From positions 310,001 through 374,000 of the forward strand of contig JAWNZC010000322.1 in assembly GCA_035771165.1 (NCBI GenBank): a stretch of 64,000 nucleotides of DNA. The letters run 5' to 3'. Shown here one piece after another: positions 54,036 through 64,000 of this stretch (position 1 is its first letter; the number at the start of each line of letters is the position of its first letter). The notes under the pieces were generated by a model. That model did no database searches, had not been told where the DNA came from, and was given only the letters and a program-made list of their open reading frames with translations. The stretch comes from Paragorgia papillata. Lineage: Eukaryota > Cnidaria > Anthozoa > Scleralcyonacea > Coralliidae. The position numbers were made by a program, and so were the translations under genes.

Positions 54036-55556
54036 ATGGCGACCATGGAGGAAGACGATTCGTTGGATTTAATAGAAGACCTGCAAGAATCGTTTGATGA
54101 GTTAACTTTGTCGGGTAAGTGCATCATTAAAGCCTTCATTGTATTCTATTGTATGAGTCTGCTCGCAGGCTATCGATTGTACGACCTGAAGTTAAAAACT
54201 CTTGTGTACAGAATTTTGTTTATTTGCAATTGTATTAACAGGCAAGGAAAAATTTACCAGCACTCCTTTGAAGAAAGAACGTCCTTCTTACGCACGAAAT
54301 ATTTCAGAAAAAAGCACCTTTCCAGCGTCTAGTGAATCCAAAAAGCATGAGCTAACTCCAGAATCGAAGAAATCAGGCTTGCCAACTTCGAAACGAAGGC
54401 AGATCGGTAAGTTATATACACGTACTTTATCTACTGATTCATAATTGAACGAATAATTTTTGGTATAATAATTACTGTATAAATTAGATTTCTTAATTCT
54501 CTCTATTCTCAGGACGATCCCTTAATGCTAGAGAGGTCAGCAGTCAGCACTAGACAAGAAGATATATATTCACAGAGAGAATAAGGAGAAAAGATCATCC
54601 TGAAACGTATCTTTTATTTACTTTGTTTACAGGTTTTATAAATAATTGACCTATTAAGCCTAGGCTATTTTATCCTGTCTGAATATAGTTTCCCTTTCAT
54701 TGTTTGTTCTATAAATATTTGGTGCTTTTTCCTTAAATTATTGAAAGATATCAATATCTTAATGTTGCTACCAAGACTAACTTTAACTCCAAATTTGATG
54801 GTGATCCAGGTTAGTTTCATTGTTTATTATTTTTTAAACTAATAAGTTACAAACATTTCTCCCGTTTGTGCACTTTTGATAGTTACATTTTGTCTCTGAT
54901 TTTTGTAGATGGAATCAGATCTATAAAACTGCAGATTGAAGCAAGTGAAGAGACAATGCAGCAAATATGGGTTCAACTCGCAGCCAGTCTTCAAGAAAGT
55001 CCAGACATGAATGCCCTAGCTGCAAAGTATACAAGAGAATCATTGGAACATGATAAATATGTGGCAGGCCTGACAAAGTTATATGAAAAAGAGATCCAAA
55101 CAATGAATGCTCAAAAGACTGATGTTTTAAGTGCTGCACAAAAAAAGTTGTTGAGTAATGAGGTGCACTATTTAAGTTCACTTGATGGAGATAGTGGGAA
55201 TAAGAAATGATAACATTAGTGCACGCCATGATCTCATCACAGGTGATATTTTTAATGCTTTTGCATCACAAATCAAGGAAAAGTGCCCATTAATTGACAG
55301 CATACTGGATACTTTGGTTGTTGCTAAATCAGATAGGAATGTCCACAAAACTAATGCATTCAAATTCAAATGTGCATCCCATGTATTAGCTGCCTTGATA
55401 CACATCAGGTCTTCAAAAACCTCTACTGACTTTCCACTTCTATTTGGACTGTTATGCATCAGTTATGGCACAGGCAAGCAATTTGTTTCAATTATTAAAA
55501 TATTTCAATTATTGATGTCTGTTTCACTGCACCTGGCCCCTCCTCAAGTGGTGTGA
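54036..55556 (+). pseudogene. 5' exons of a cnidarian repeat-type gene, unknown function, frameshifted
   Basis: Four parts splice or follow in order. Exon 1 54036-54114 (MATMEEDDSLDLIEDLQESF, donor gtaagt). Exon 2 54242-54406 (KEKFTSTPLKKERPSYARN, lysine/serine-rich, donor gtaagt). Exon 3 from 54909 (DGIRSIKLQIEASEETMQQI, helical). Then, after a one-base shift at about 55200, [39 protein letters not shown] and [18 protein letters not shown]. The last block is one I associate with long multicopy cnidarian proteins whose C-terminus is the LVKCGC domain found in the palindrome arms next door. Phases of exons 1-3 agree. No later exon was found before 56 kb. Confidence 0.55.
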
Positions 55557-56273
55557 TGGTATTGCCAATTTCCTTTAAATAAAATTACCAGTGAAATAGA
55601 TTTATGAATAAATATAAACACAAAATTTGGATGTAATATAAAATAATAATTTTGTTTGCTGTTCTCGTATCATTATTAGCTGACACGAAGTCTACTGAAT
55701 AACCAAACACAATACATCCACCACAGACATGATGCATCAATCCATTATAAATCAACCATGCACAGTTTTGGTCAAAACGAGGCAATATATTATTCTCATT
55801 TTGTATTTCAGATGCAATAACTTCCTATATCATACCATCAAACATGCCACAGAGACTGTACTTGCAGTTGTTCAAAATAGAACCAAACATGCAACCTGAG
55901 TTGGAAATAATTCACTATTGAAGTTCAAAATAAAGCGGAATATAGAGTGGGATAAAGTAAATAAAATTACTTCTTACCTTCTTCACGAAGCACGGTTCCA
56001 CTACAATGACAGTACAATTAACTCCCAAATCTGAAAAGTCCCTTGAACGGTGCGCCGGTGCCATGCCTTGAACTTCACAAGCATACTGGACGTAGTCACT
56101 GTTATTATCACTGGTTTGTTACCCTTTGAGTAATCGAACAAACGACCTGCGTGAAATAAATACATACCAAACGTCTTGGCTGCTTCGTTTGGTCGTTTCG
56201 ACACGATTTGCAACTTGTCGTCGCCAACACAAACAGAATAAATTAACATATTGTAAATAATTCCCTAATTATT
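55557..56273. other. no confirmed gene; minus ORF at 56001-56249 unsupported
   Basis: The 82-codon minus frame has a protein-like composition (KRPNEAAKTFGMYLFHAGR) but no recognised match. It could be a fragment of the neighbouring repeat gene family. Confidence 0.3.
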
Positions 56274-56675
56274 TTAATTAAACGAATATTTTAATAATAA
56301 ATACATGAAAAGGTCTTGATAGCTAAATTTAGAAAATGAGTTATTTATTTTACAGAGACTTTCCATAAAATTAACTCTAAGATCGGCGAACTTTGTGTTT
56401 CTGCATGACATTAAAAGGTGTTGTTCGTTCCCAATCTCATTTAGATCACAATGTTTGCATAATCTTTCACTGTATGAAACATTTCCGTATCGACCAGTTT
56501 CAACAGGTAGTTTATGAGCTGAAATTCTTAATTTTGTAACCGCTTGACGATGTTTGAAGTTGCGAATTGAAGAAAGATATTTTTCAAAGCCAAAATTTAT
56601 TTTCAGTTTTTTAAAGACTCTTAATTTACCATGATATGTATGATTTGCCATTATATGCATGATATGTGTGGACAA
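56274..56675 (-). mobile_element. LINE C-terminal zinc-knuckle fragment
   Basis: A 133-codon frame ending HRQAVTKLRISAHKLPVETG, then RLCKHCDLNEIGNEQHLLMS and a final helical segment. The RxAxTKLRxSxHxLxxExGR...CxxC...xExHxLxxC pattern is the C-terminal region of several invertebrate non-LTR elements. 5' truncated; AATAAT-rich end at 56290. Confidence 0.7.
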
Positions 56676-57393
56676 GGGATTTTGTCTTCCTGATTGGCCA
56701 CATGCACCGGTCTTTTCTCATTTTCGAATATTGCATAATCTTCCGCCATTGAACAATCCGCCATCTTGAAACATAATCTGCCAGACGTCTCCATTGAACT
56801 CTAAGTAGACTTAGAGTTCAATGGACGTCTCCTCTTCCTTCCCCTTCCCTCCTTCCTTTGCGCGCTCACTCGTAAATCGCGTGCGTAAGCCTGGGACTCC
56901 ATGCGCAGGATGCTGAGAACTCGCGAAAAGAAAAATAACGGAGACGTCTGGGTACGAGGCAGGTCTCGTATTATACTCATAACAAAAGGGGATGCGCATT
57001 GCGCAAACTAAAAGTGCCGTGTTACAACCAGTCCATTATTATTCGCCTTCTCTGAATATAGGACGATCGAACAGAAGTTGTGTACTTGTGTTCAACTATA
57101 GTGGTTTGAGTGTGTTTTGCGAGTGTATTTTATGCCGATTTGCTGTGTTTGTCCACGGTGGTTTGCCAGAAAGACCACATGTTGTTTCATTTGATCACAA
57201 TATTTGGGTCATGTTTTAAAGTTTCATAAGAATTACAAATTACACTCGACTCTCGACTTTTAATCTCGACCCTCGACTTTTATACTCCAAATCGTCTGCT
57301 GGACCGTTTCCCCGCACATAAAGAGCTAAAAAATAATGAATGTCACAGCAAATGCGCTAAAATTATATGTTTCCATTAAGGTTTATAGACTTT
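56676..57393. other. intergenic; hairpin at 56766-56830
   Basis: gacgtctccattgaactcta and its complement form a hairpin, with another gacgtctgggtacgagg end at 56942-56960, so a short TIR element of about 195 bp is likely. No gene is recognised; an ORF at 56992-57219 is unsupported. Confidence 0.4.
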
Positions 57394-57795
57394 ACCGTTT
57401 CAAACATCCATTTCTATAATGATTAGAGTTAATGCATGAAATAAGGCTGGTCCTACTCTGAGTTTAATTTCTGTCCAACAGTTCAATCAGTTCGATCAGG
57501 TTCTATCGCCCCAACCAGAACAGTGAGAGCAGTTCGGATATTACGACGAATGCAAAGGGCGACGTGTTTTCAAACCGTTTGATACGCTTGGGCTGCGACG
57601 CAGGCTACATTAATTTTTGTTCACAGTTTTGTTAAACTCATATTATATTATATATTACACTACATTACATTATATTATATTAGGATATTTTCCGACCCAC
57701 GACTTTACCCACGACCCACGACCTTTTACCCACGACCCACGACTTTTTACCCACGACACACGACCCACGACAGTTACTCAAACTCCACATTTATC
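57394..57795. repeat. dispersed repeat with GTCGTGGG minisatellite, copy 2
   Basis: Inverted counterpart of 42582-42962 over its full length, including the cacgacccacgacc tandem at 57697-57772. Confidence 0.8.
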
Positions 57796-58559
57796 AGTCA
57801 TCAGTAGCGATTACATACTATTTTCACTTTTTCCCGATCGTAATGTTACAATTTCCTCCACAAATATTTAAAACAATTGACCCATAGCATTTGGAATCCA
57901 ATCGCCAAGCCACCCCCCTTTCCTTTATGTTTACCACACTGAACACCTTGTACTATTTTTGAAACTTCGGCTTGTTGTTCATCGGTTTCTCGCTTATAGC
58001 TATCAAGAGCTTCTGATCGATGCCCCGTATTAAACACCTCTAATTAATTTTTCGTCTACACCTTCCTGGAGTAATCTCGAGATAGCTGTCGTTCGCAAAG
58101 AATGATTCGTGATAACCCTTTACACCCGCGTCACTCATGCCTAAAGGGGCAGTCGAAAACCAAATGGCCCTATTTTCGTACTCATAATTTTACCATATGA
58201 ACAACGCAAAATCCTACAGGAATTTCAAACTTCAACTTCTCGTACAACTACAATCAAATCAAATTGCACGAATAGATTTTGTTCTGAAGAAAAAATGCCT
58301 TCTTAAAAATAATGACCTCGCGTTACGCGCGCGCTCGATCATTATTTTTAACAGCTTTAACCAGCAGTAATGTTCCAACACATTTTATTGTTCAGAATAT
58401 TTGAATAAAGATACCTAGTTCTATTTTATTTGTATTCAAATCAACTCAGAAATTTTCTCGCCAAAAATTACAGGGCCAAGAAAAAAGCGTATTGTCCCGA
58501 GGTCAATATCGTAAAATCCCGACCTCTCAGGAACCAATCAGCGTGCGTATAATAAATAC
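57796..58559. other. intergenic, nothing recognised
   Basis: No coding match or clear repeat boundary. Confidence 0.4.
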
Positions 58560-59110
58560 CAGCCATATAATAAATTGTTTGTATAATAAATTTTACTTTT
58601 TGATAGATTTTAATAGGCCTTTTGATAGCCATGGTTTGTTAATACCGTTACGTTTGATTTTCTTTATCGGAAAAGTACAATTGTAAATCTCAGTATATTT
58701 TGTGAGGAAAGTTGTATAAGCAATACTGGGGTCATTTAAGCCTTCAATAGCAGTCCAGTTAACGTTTCTTAATTGATCATTAAACTTAATTAAAATTAAT
58801 CAATTAATAAATAATTAATTAAATTGATCATATTATCAGGATTTTTGTCACGAAAAGTTACATATTTTTCAGGGGAGTTATGAGAATGTGATTCTTCAAA
58901 TTAAATCAATGAAAAAAATCGGTAAATGATCAGTAATATCAGTAAATAGAAGGCCCCTAAAGGCATTATTATCAGTATAGTTCGTAAATATATTATCAAT
59001 TAAAGTCGCCGTATTTGATGTAATCCTAGTTGGACGCGATATTGAAGGATAAAACATATTAAGAATAAGTAAGGTCCAAAAATTTGCCAGTAATTGAAAC
59101 ATCATTCAAC
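58560..59110 (-). mobile_element. LINE endonuclease-domain fragment
   Basis: The minus strand reads FYPSISRPTRITSNTATLID, NIFTNYTDNNAFRGLLFTDI and TDHLPIF (the SDH-type motif of the EEP endonuclease, here TDH), then after frameshifts NVNWTAIEGLNDPSIAYTTF, LTKYTEIYNCTFPIKKIK and NKPWLSKGLLKSIKK, the linker towards RT. Both ends are truncated. Confidence 0.75.
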
Positions 59111-59565
59111 AAGTACAATCCTCCACCTCCACTGATGCCTATTCGATCGACACTTATGAACAAAGTTATAATCATGTACTTTTAGTTATACTCTTGTGGT
59201 GTAAATAAAAAAAGCTTGTCAGTCAGACTGTTTTGGGGGGAATGGTAGAACCAATGGTTTATGCCCGCAATTTCTTGGTCAGCGCAGACAAATTGCCCAC
59301 CAATATTGCCCACCTGTTCGTTACGGGTGCATATGGAAATTGTGGGATCCTATTTTCGTGGATTTTGAAACGATTCGCACGCTGAACAAGGCTGTGTTCA
59401 GAGTGAGTGCCTATTCTCCAGCCTGGATTCCAGCCCTCGCTTCTTCTTCAATGTCGAGCGGGACCCGAATCATGAGGGGCCTGGTTGAACATGTTTTGCA
59501 AAAAAAATTTGACCCCAAGCCAGCTCCCCCCCCGCTAGCATAATCTCTCAGCACTCCTCCCCACT

Positions 59566-60430
59566 CAACCTCGTACGGGTCTTATCTCCGCTTCCCGGCC
59601 CCCGCCCACCGCTGCGAAAAGACCCTGGTCCAGGCTGGTCACGTGTCGTCTATCAAAATTTTCTACTGTGGAGGGTCCCCTGCGTATCAATGCTTGACCT
59701 CGCTGGAATAGTCGAAGAAATGTATGTATACGTATCTTGTCTTGCTTTCTGGTATTAGATTTTGAAATGAATGGTTAAACCGGTGACACGATTTTAAAAT
59801 TGAAACAAGTTGTTTTGACAGCTATTGTTTTTAGTTTGTAATAAATCGCTGTGTTTATTTAAGTTTATAATGAAGAAAGTTTTTGATGTTCCCATTCGTT
59901 TAATAATCGTCAACCTGGGTGCGTAATGAAATGTTGATAATGAAATGGAAGACTGTTTCAAACTCTCAATATAAACAATAAAATACGTATGTGTTTCACC
60001 TGTACGTTGTTGAATACCACATGCGAAAGCTGCCGTTATATTGAAGTGTATACGTCCAGTTAAAAGCCTCGCGATTCGAATGCTTAAAACGAATATTCTC
60101 CCATCAATAACGCATGTCGCCAGCGCTACAAAGCCAGCAAAATATTGATCTTTGAGACTTTGGCATTCTTATTAAATTATATCTCGTTTCGGATTGTTTC
60201 AAGCTGTTGTGCACCTTAATTTCGTGAGTCGATGACATTTCATCTGGCCAGATATTTTGCGTTTTGTATAAACACTACTCTGGAAGTCTAGAAAGTTTTT
60301 TGTACCACCCTACCCACACTAAATTTATTTTGTACTGCCCATATTTTGGGCAGCACGTGACCAGCCTGGACCAGCGTCTTTTCGAAGCGATGGGCGGGGG
60401 AGCGGAGATAAGACCCTGGGTACGAGGTTG
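59566..60430. mobile_element. 865-bp TIR element, CAACCTCGTAC family, 9-bp TSD
   Basis: CAACCTCGTACGGGTCTTAT at the left and ATAAGACCCTGGGTACGAGGTTG at the right, with the CAGCACGTGACCAGCCTGGA part also inverted. The flanks CTCCCCACT are identical (59557-59565, 60431-60439). The interior is non-coding. Confidence 0.9.
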
Positions 60431-60439
60431 CTCCCCACT

Positions 60440-62787
60440 TAGCGTCAGTTAAAGTTATAGTAGAATTGCACTTTCAACAGTCCAATTACCACAACTTACT
60501 GTATAAACTTAATTAAATACATTTAATTTACTCCAAGATAAATCAATACCATCGTATGTACCAATTTAAAAAAAACAACTTATGTAATGAAACTTACGTA
60601 TGAACATAAAGAAACTTACCCATTTGCTGCTCTCAAAAAGCAGCTTGTCTAGAACTTACATGCTCTATTGTCAGAATCTTATAGCGAGGAGCAGGAGCAA
60701 TCTCGTCCCCACAGTCAATGGTCTCTGGGAACGAGAATGCATTTTCCGCTAGTGCTCAGCTCTCTCGATTATCTTATGCTGTGACGTATTAAAATGAGTT
60801 ATTGAGAGAAAATGCCGACTAGGAACTAGTTTGCCTCTCCCCAGAGCCTGCACAGAAAGTCAACCGAACGCGCTCACGCTCTATAATGTTCAGCCATGTG
60901 TATACAATGCTTAATGCTGTCGAGAATGTAGAGATAATCTAACTGGCGCGCCTCGCCAGTCGCGAGTATATGGCACGAGTAGCGAGTAAATGGCGCGAGT
61001 AAACTTTTGTCGCGGGCTTTTGTTCCAGCTTTAATTTTGCCTGGGTCTTTTTCTCCGGTTTTGTTACCGGGGAATGCAATAATAGATTATCTCAAATTTC
61101 CTCAGCGTGTGTTTCGTTGTTTACGCACAGAGAATGGACAGCGATGTATCTTCTAAACGCTGTAATCGTCTGTCGTTTCTTTATATCGCGCTCCGTCCAA
61201 CGTACCAATATTACTTAGCTGACTTCTATCGATTTTCATGTCGACAATTATTGTGGATGGCAAAGTTTACTGAAAAGTTTCATGTTTGTAGCAACATCTA
61301 CTCTTTCCGTAAGACTGTTTCAACAATCGTAAAAGTTGTTTGAATCCTTACGAAAAGGGTCAGCGTGGTATACCAGCTGAGCATCTATATACGAATTTTT
61401 TTTTTGAACAATTAAGGAGACAGATAATCATAATCCTGCTAATAGAGAGGTAGTTTCGACATACCACAGTTGGACATACAAACTTTTTATTCCTAAAGGA
61501 CTTAATTTATGCTACAGCGTACTGTATTTAGAAATGTTTTCTAAATACAGTTTACCGTATTTAGAAAACATTTCTAAATACAGTATTGAAATTTTAATTA
61601 AAAAATGTTATAACGTTTTGAAATTTGTATTTTCGCCATTTTGTTTCTAAAAATAGCTCAAAATGGCTGAAAATTCAAATTTCAAAAAGTTATAACTTTT
61701 TATTGAATAACGATATTTCAATTGTTTCTTCGGTTTTAGAGTTTACATAACATGCTATTTTCGGAGCAGTCATAAAACATGCAAAAATATTAAAAGAAAA
61801 TTTTCGCGCCAAACATGTGGCGTCATTTTCCCGCGAAAAATACAAAAAACCGGAAAACAAAAAACATAGGATTTGTAGGATTACGGGTGTCTGTTACAGT
61901 GCAAGAGTTGAGACTGACTGAAATAAAACCTGAGAAGTTGAATGAACGTGAGCGTTTTTGACATAAGTTATGCCCGGCGTGGGGGGCATGCTCCCCCGGA
62001 ACTTTTTTGAATCTAGGGTCTCTAGCTGAAATGGCATTTCCTGCACATTGAGGGCACTTTTGAGCAAAATCTCATCACTCACACTCCAATTCAAAATCTG
62101 TTAAATTAAGTGGGCAAATTATTTGAATGGATTCATAACTGCATTCATTCCATTCCGCATAGCCTGCGCGCATAGCCTAGTGGAAGACATGATCATGATA
62201 ATAACATGTCATGACATGATAATAATGACGTGACAAAATGCTTGGGGCACCCTTCCCACCTAGTTTCCACCAGATATTGAACATTACATTGCCGTCGTCG
62301 TCTTAGTTTGCTTAAACAACATACGCAGCCCCTCCCCCCTCCCCACAAAGCAAAGATGACCGCGTAGGGGCCTAAAACTGACGTCCAAAAATTCCCCATT
62401 GCCGCCATGTTTTGCCTCACTTTTTTATTGGCAGTCAGCCTTCCAAGGGCCTTCTCTGCTTTCAAAATGGCAAGAGGAGAGGACCCTGGCGAAGGCTGGT
62501 CACGTAATTCCAAAACACTCCAAAATTCTTGGAGTATTTGGTCACGTGGATAATTTGAACTTCGCCTGTCCTAAAGAACGACTGCGGGGGAGGCTAGGGG
62601 GGAGTGGTTGATTTGGTTCTTATAAACGTAGAAGGTTGTTGTAAATTCGAGCGGGAAATCAGATATACTTCAAAAAACTACGTAAACAGAAACCCACTAT
62701 CAATAGAACTACTGCGGTACAGGTACTGCCGCATACACTTAATATTCGAATGCTGTTGATTGTTGAAATTTATTTGCCGTCCAGTAT
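60440..62787. other. intergenic; hairpin at 61527-61583, shared repeat at 61975-62060
   Basis: gaaatgttttctaaatacag and its complement form a tight hairpin. At 61975-62060, ggcatgctcccccggaactt and gaaatggcatttcctgcaca belong to the repeat also at 48.5 and 52.4 kb. A 70-codon basic ORF from ATG 61134 to 61343 (MDSDVSSKRCNRLSFLYIAL) has no recognised homologue. Confidence 0.4.
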
Positions 62788-62880
62788 ACAACCTCGTTCC
62801 CAGGCCCCTTATCTCCGCTCCCCGCTCGCTGCGAAAAGTACCCTGGCATGGGCTGGTCACGTGTCGCTGAACAAAAAATA
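62788..62880. repeat. solo end of the CAACCTCGTACCC-family TIR
   Basis: acaacctcgttcccaggcc, cgctgcgaaaagtaccctgg and gctggtcacgtgtcgctg in family order, without a matching right end. A more decayed piece lies at 63120-63155. Confidence 0.65.
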
Positions 62881-63832
62881 TCATTGTGGGAGGGGTCCTA
62901 TTAATGTGCTTATCGTTATGCTCGACCAGACGCCATGTTGAAGTCTTCGAAGTGTTATACCTTCCTTTCGTGTCTTAATTTTGCTATTATAAATAGTCCA
63001 TACTTCAATATGACCAAGGTCTTTTGGCGTACAGGCGATGTTTAGTGAGGCATTGCTGCCAGTACTATCATGGGAAATGTTGCTCTAAACGTGTGAGAAA
63101 GATTAATATGTTATCGTTAATAACCTCGTTCCATGGCCAAGGCCTTATCTCCTTAAGTTAGGTTATTCTAATTGGATTAGTTATAGTTAGAATACCTAAT
63201 CGCTTCCAGTTCGACAGCAAAAGAGTTTCTGTCAGTGCTTCGCATTTATCGCGAAGAAATCAATATATGCCTTCTCAACTTCTTGTCAATTTCACATATA
63301 TCCGGTCAAAAAGAGAACTCGCGCATAATAAATGTAATCACTTTATGAAATGACACAAGAATAGTGTATACATATAGACATTCAAAATAAAAAATTAGGC
63401 AGCCAAGACAGTGCGCAGTGTTTTGTATATAAATATAACAAAGCAAATGTGATGAATATATTGTCGGGAGTTTATTACTGTCAACATCCTCAGCCTGTTC
63501 AAAATGTCAGGATTTCTATGTTAAAATCTCGACAGTTCACATGCACCTTTTGGTTCCGTTGTACATTTAATTTGAAATAATGTTGTATTAGGCAGTGACT
63601 GAACATTTACTGTAAAAAACAACAGTCCTTAATCAACTTCAATAAAGATAATTTTAGGTTAATCAGCTCACAAATAGGAATGTTGTTTATAACAGTTCAT
63701 CTCCATCGAAAACGTTCATCTTTTCAACTCTTTCTATTCAACTGATTCGAGAAGCACAAACGATTGTAGTTTTTGCATGATGTTTATATTATATATTTCA
63801 TTTAGGATTGAAACAGTTATTTTAAAACTAAC

Positions 63833-63943
63833 CTGTGAAATCGAAGACGACGAGACGGCATCAGTTTCAAAGTTCAAAGCCATTCTTGTCGAAGTTGTTG
63901 TGCGCCGTGTTTTTGATTGAGGCAAAGATGCAGACGGCGACAT
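63833..63943 (-). CDS. possible first coding exon of a gene leaving the window's scope
   Basis: The minus strand from ATG 63943 gives 37 codons (MSPSASLPQSKTRRTTTSTR, then MALNFETDAVSSSSISQ) ending at a good donor CACAG/gttagt in phase 0. The start lies about 57 bases from the window edge. It is Ser/Thr/Arg-rich and low in complexity; the gene is not recognised and no second exon was found further left. Confidence 0.35.
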
Positions 63944-64000
63944 GTCGATGCACCTTTTAGCGCAGTTTTTTTTCTGGATTAGTAAGTTTTGCGTGTCAGC

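Noticed and set aside
61134..61343. Basic 70-codon ORF starting MDSDVSSKRCNRL
   Set aside because: No recognised domain, no splice-site or poly(A) support; a frame of this length is common by chance.

Overview
The window looks like a piece of an animal nuclear genome, most likely an anthozoan cnidarian. It is AT-rich and gene-sparse, with spliceosomal introns of 0.6-4 kb, and it is packed with transposable-element (TE) remains, tetranucleotide and AT microsatellites and inverted-repeat elements. The only deeply conserved host gene I recognise is PWP2/UTP1. Several lineage-typical repeat proteins (THAP, ZAD-like and C2HC zinc fingers, a RecQ-helicase fragment, Penelope GIY-YIG, many non-LTR retrotransposon tails) are ones I associate with corals and their relatives. 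No search was run; the species call is inference.

Layout. 1-13.0 kb: the last seven coding exons of PWP2 on the + strand (2294-12922). Its introns hold a THAP pseudogene, LINE tails, a Mutator-like element with a nested MITE, tRNA-like sequences and Penelope-like inverted remnants. 13.1-18.3 kb: a TIR element inserted in (GGTT)n between two tetranucleotide arrays, a LINE reverse-transcriptase fragment on +, and a longer one on - whose 3' end runs into a (GACA/GATA)n array. 19.1-41.0 kb: three small genes for cysteine-rich, single-pass membrane proteins (19116-19631 -, 26970-27566 +, 40475-41041 +). They are separated by 309-bp MITEs with 7-bp target duplications, 5S-rRNA-like SINEs, a zinc-finger pseudogene, two LINE fragments, a Penelope-like element with a candidate hammerhead ribozyme, and a TIR element carrying a RecQ fragment. 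41-50 kb: clusters of short palindromic repeats, a second RecQ-carrying TIR element, and a 1.1-kb TIR element whose only ORF is a ZAD-like zinc-finger protein. 50-56 kb: a 3.9-kb imperfect palindrome with the 3' end of a cysteine-rich repeat gene in both arms, followed directly by the 5' exons of what is probably the same gene family. 56-64 kb: LINE fragments, another 9-bp-TSD TIR element and a possible first exon at the right edge.

The genes do not form a pathway. PWP2 is a ribosome-biogenesis housekeeping gene. The three membrane-protein genes are a dispersed paralogue family whose ectodomain appears to have doubled in two members. Almost everything else is mobile DNA, and many TE boundaries can be fixed to the base from target-site duplications.
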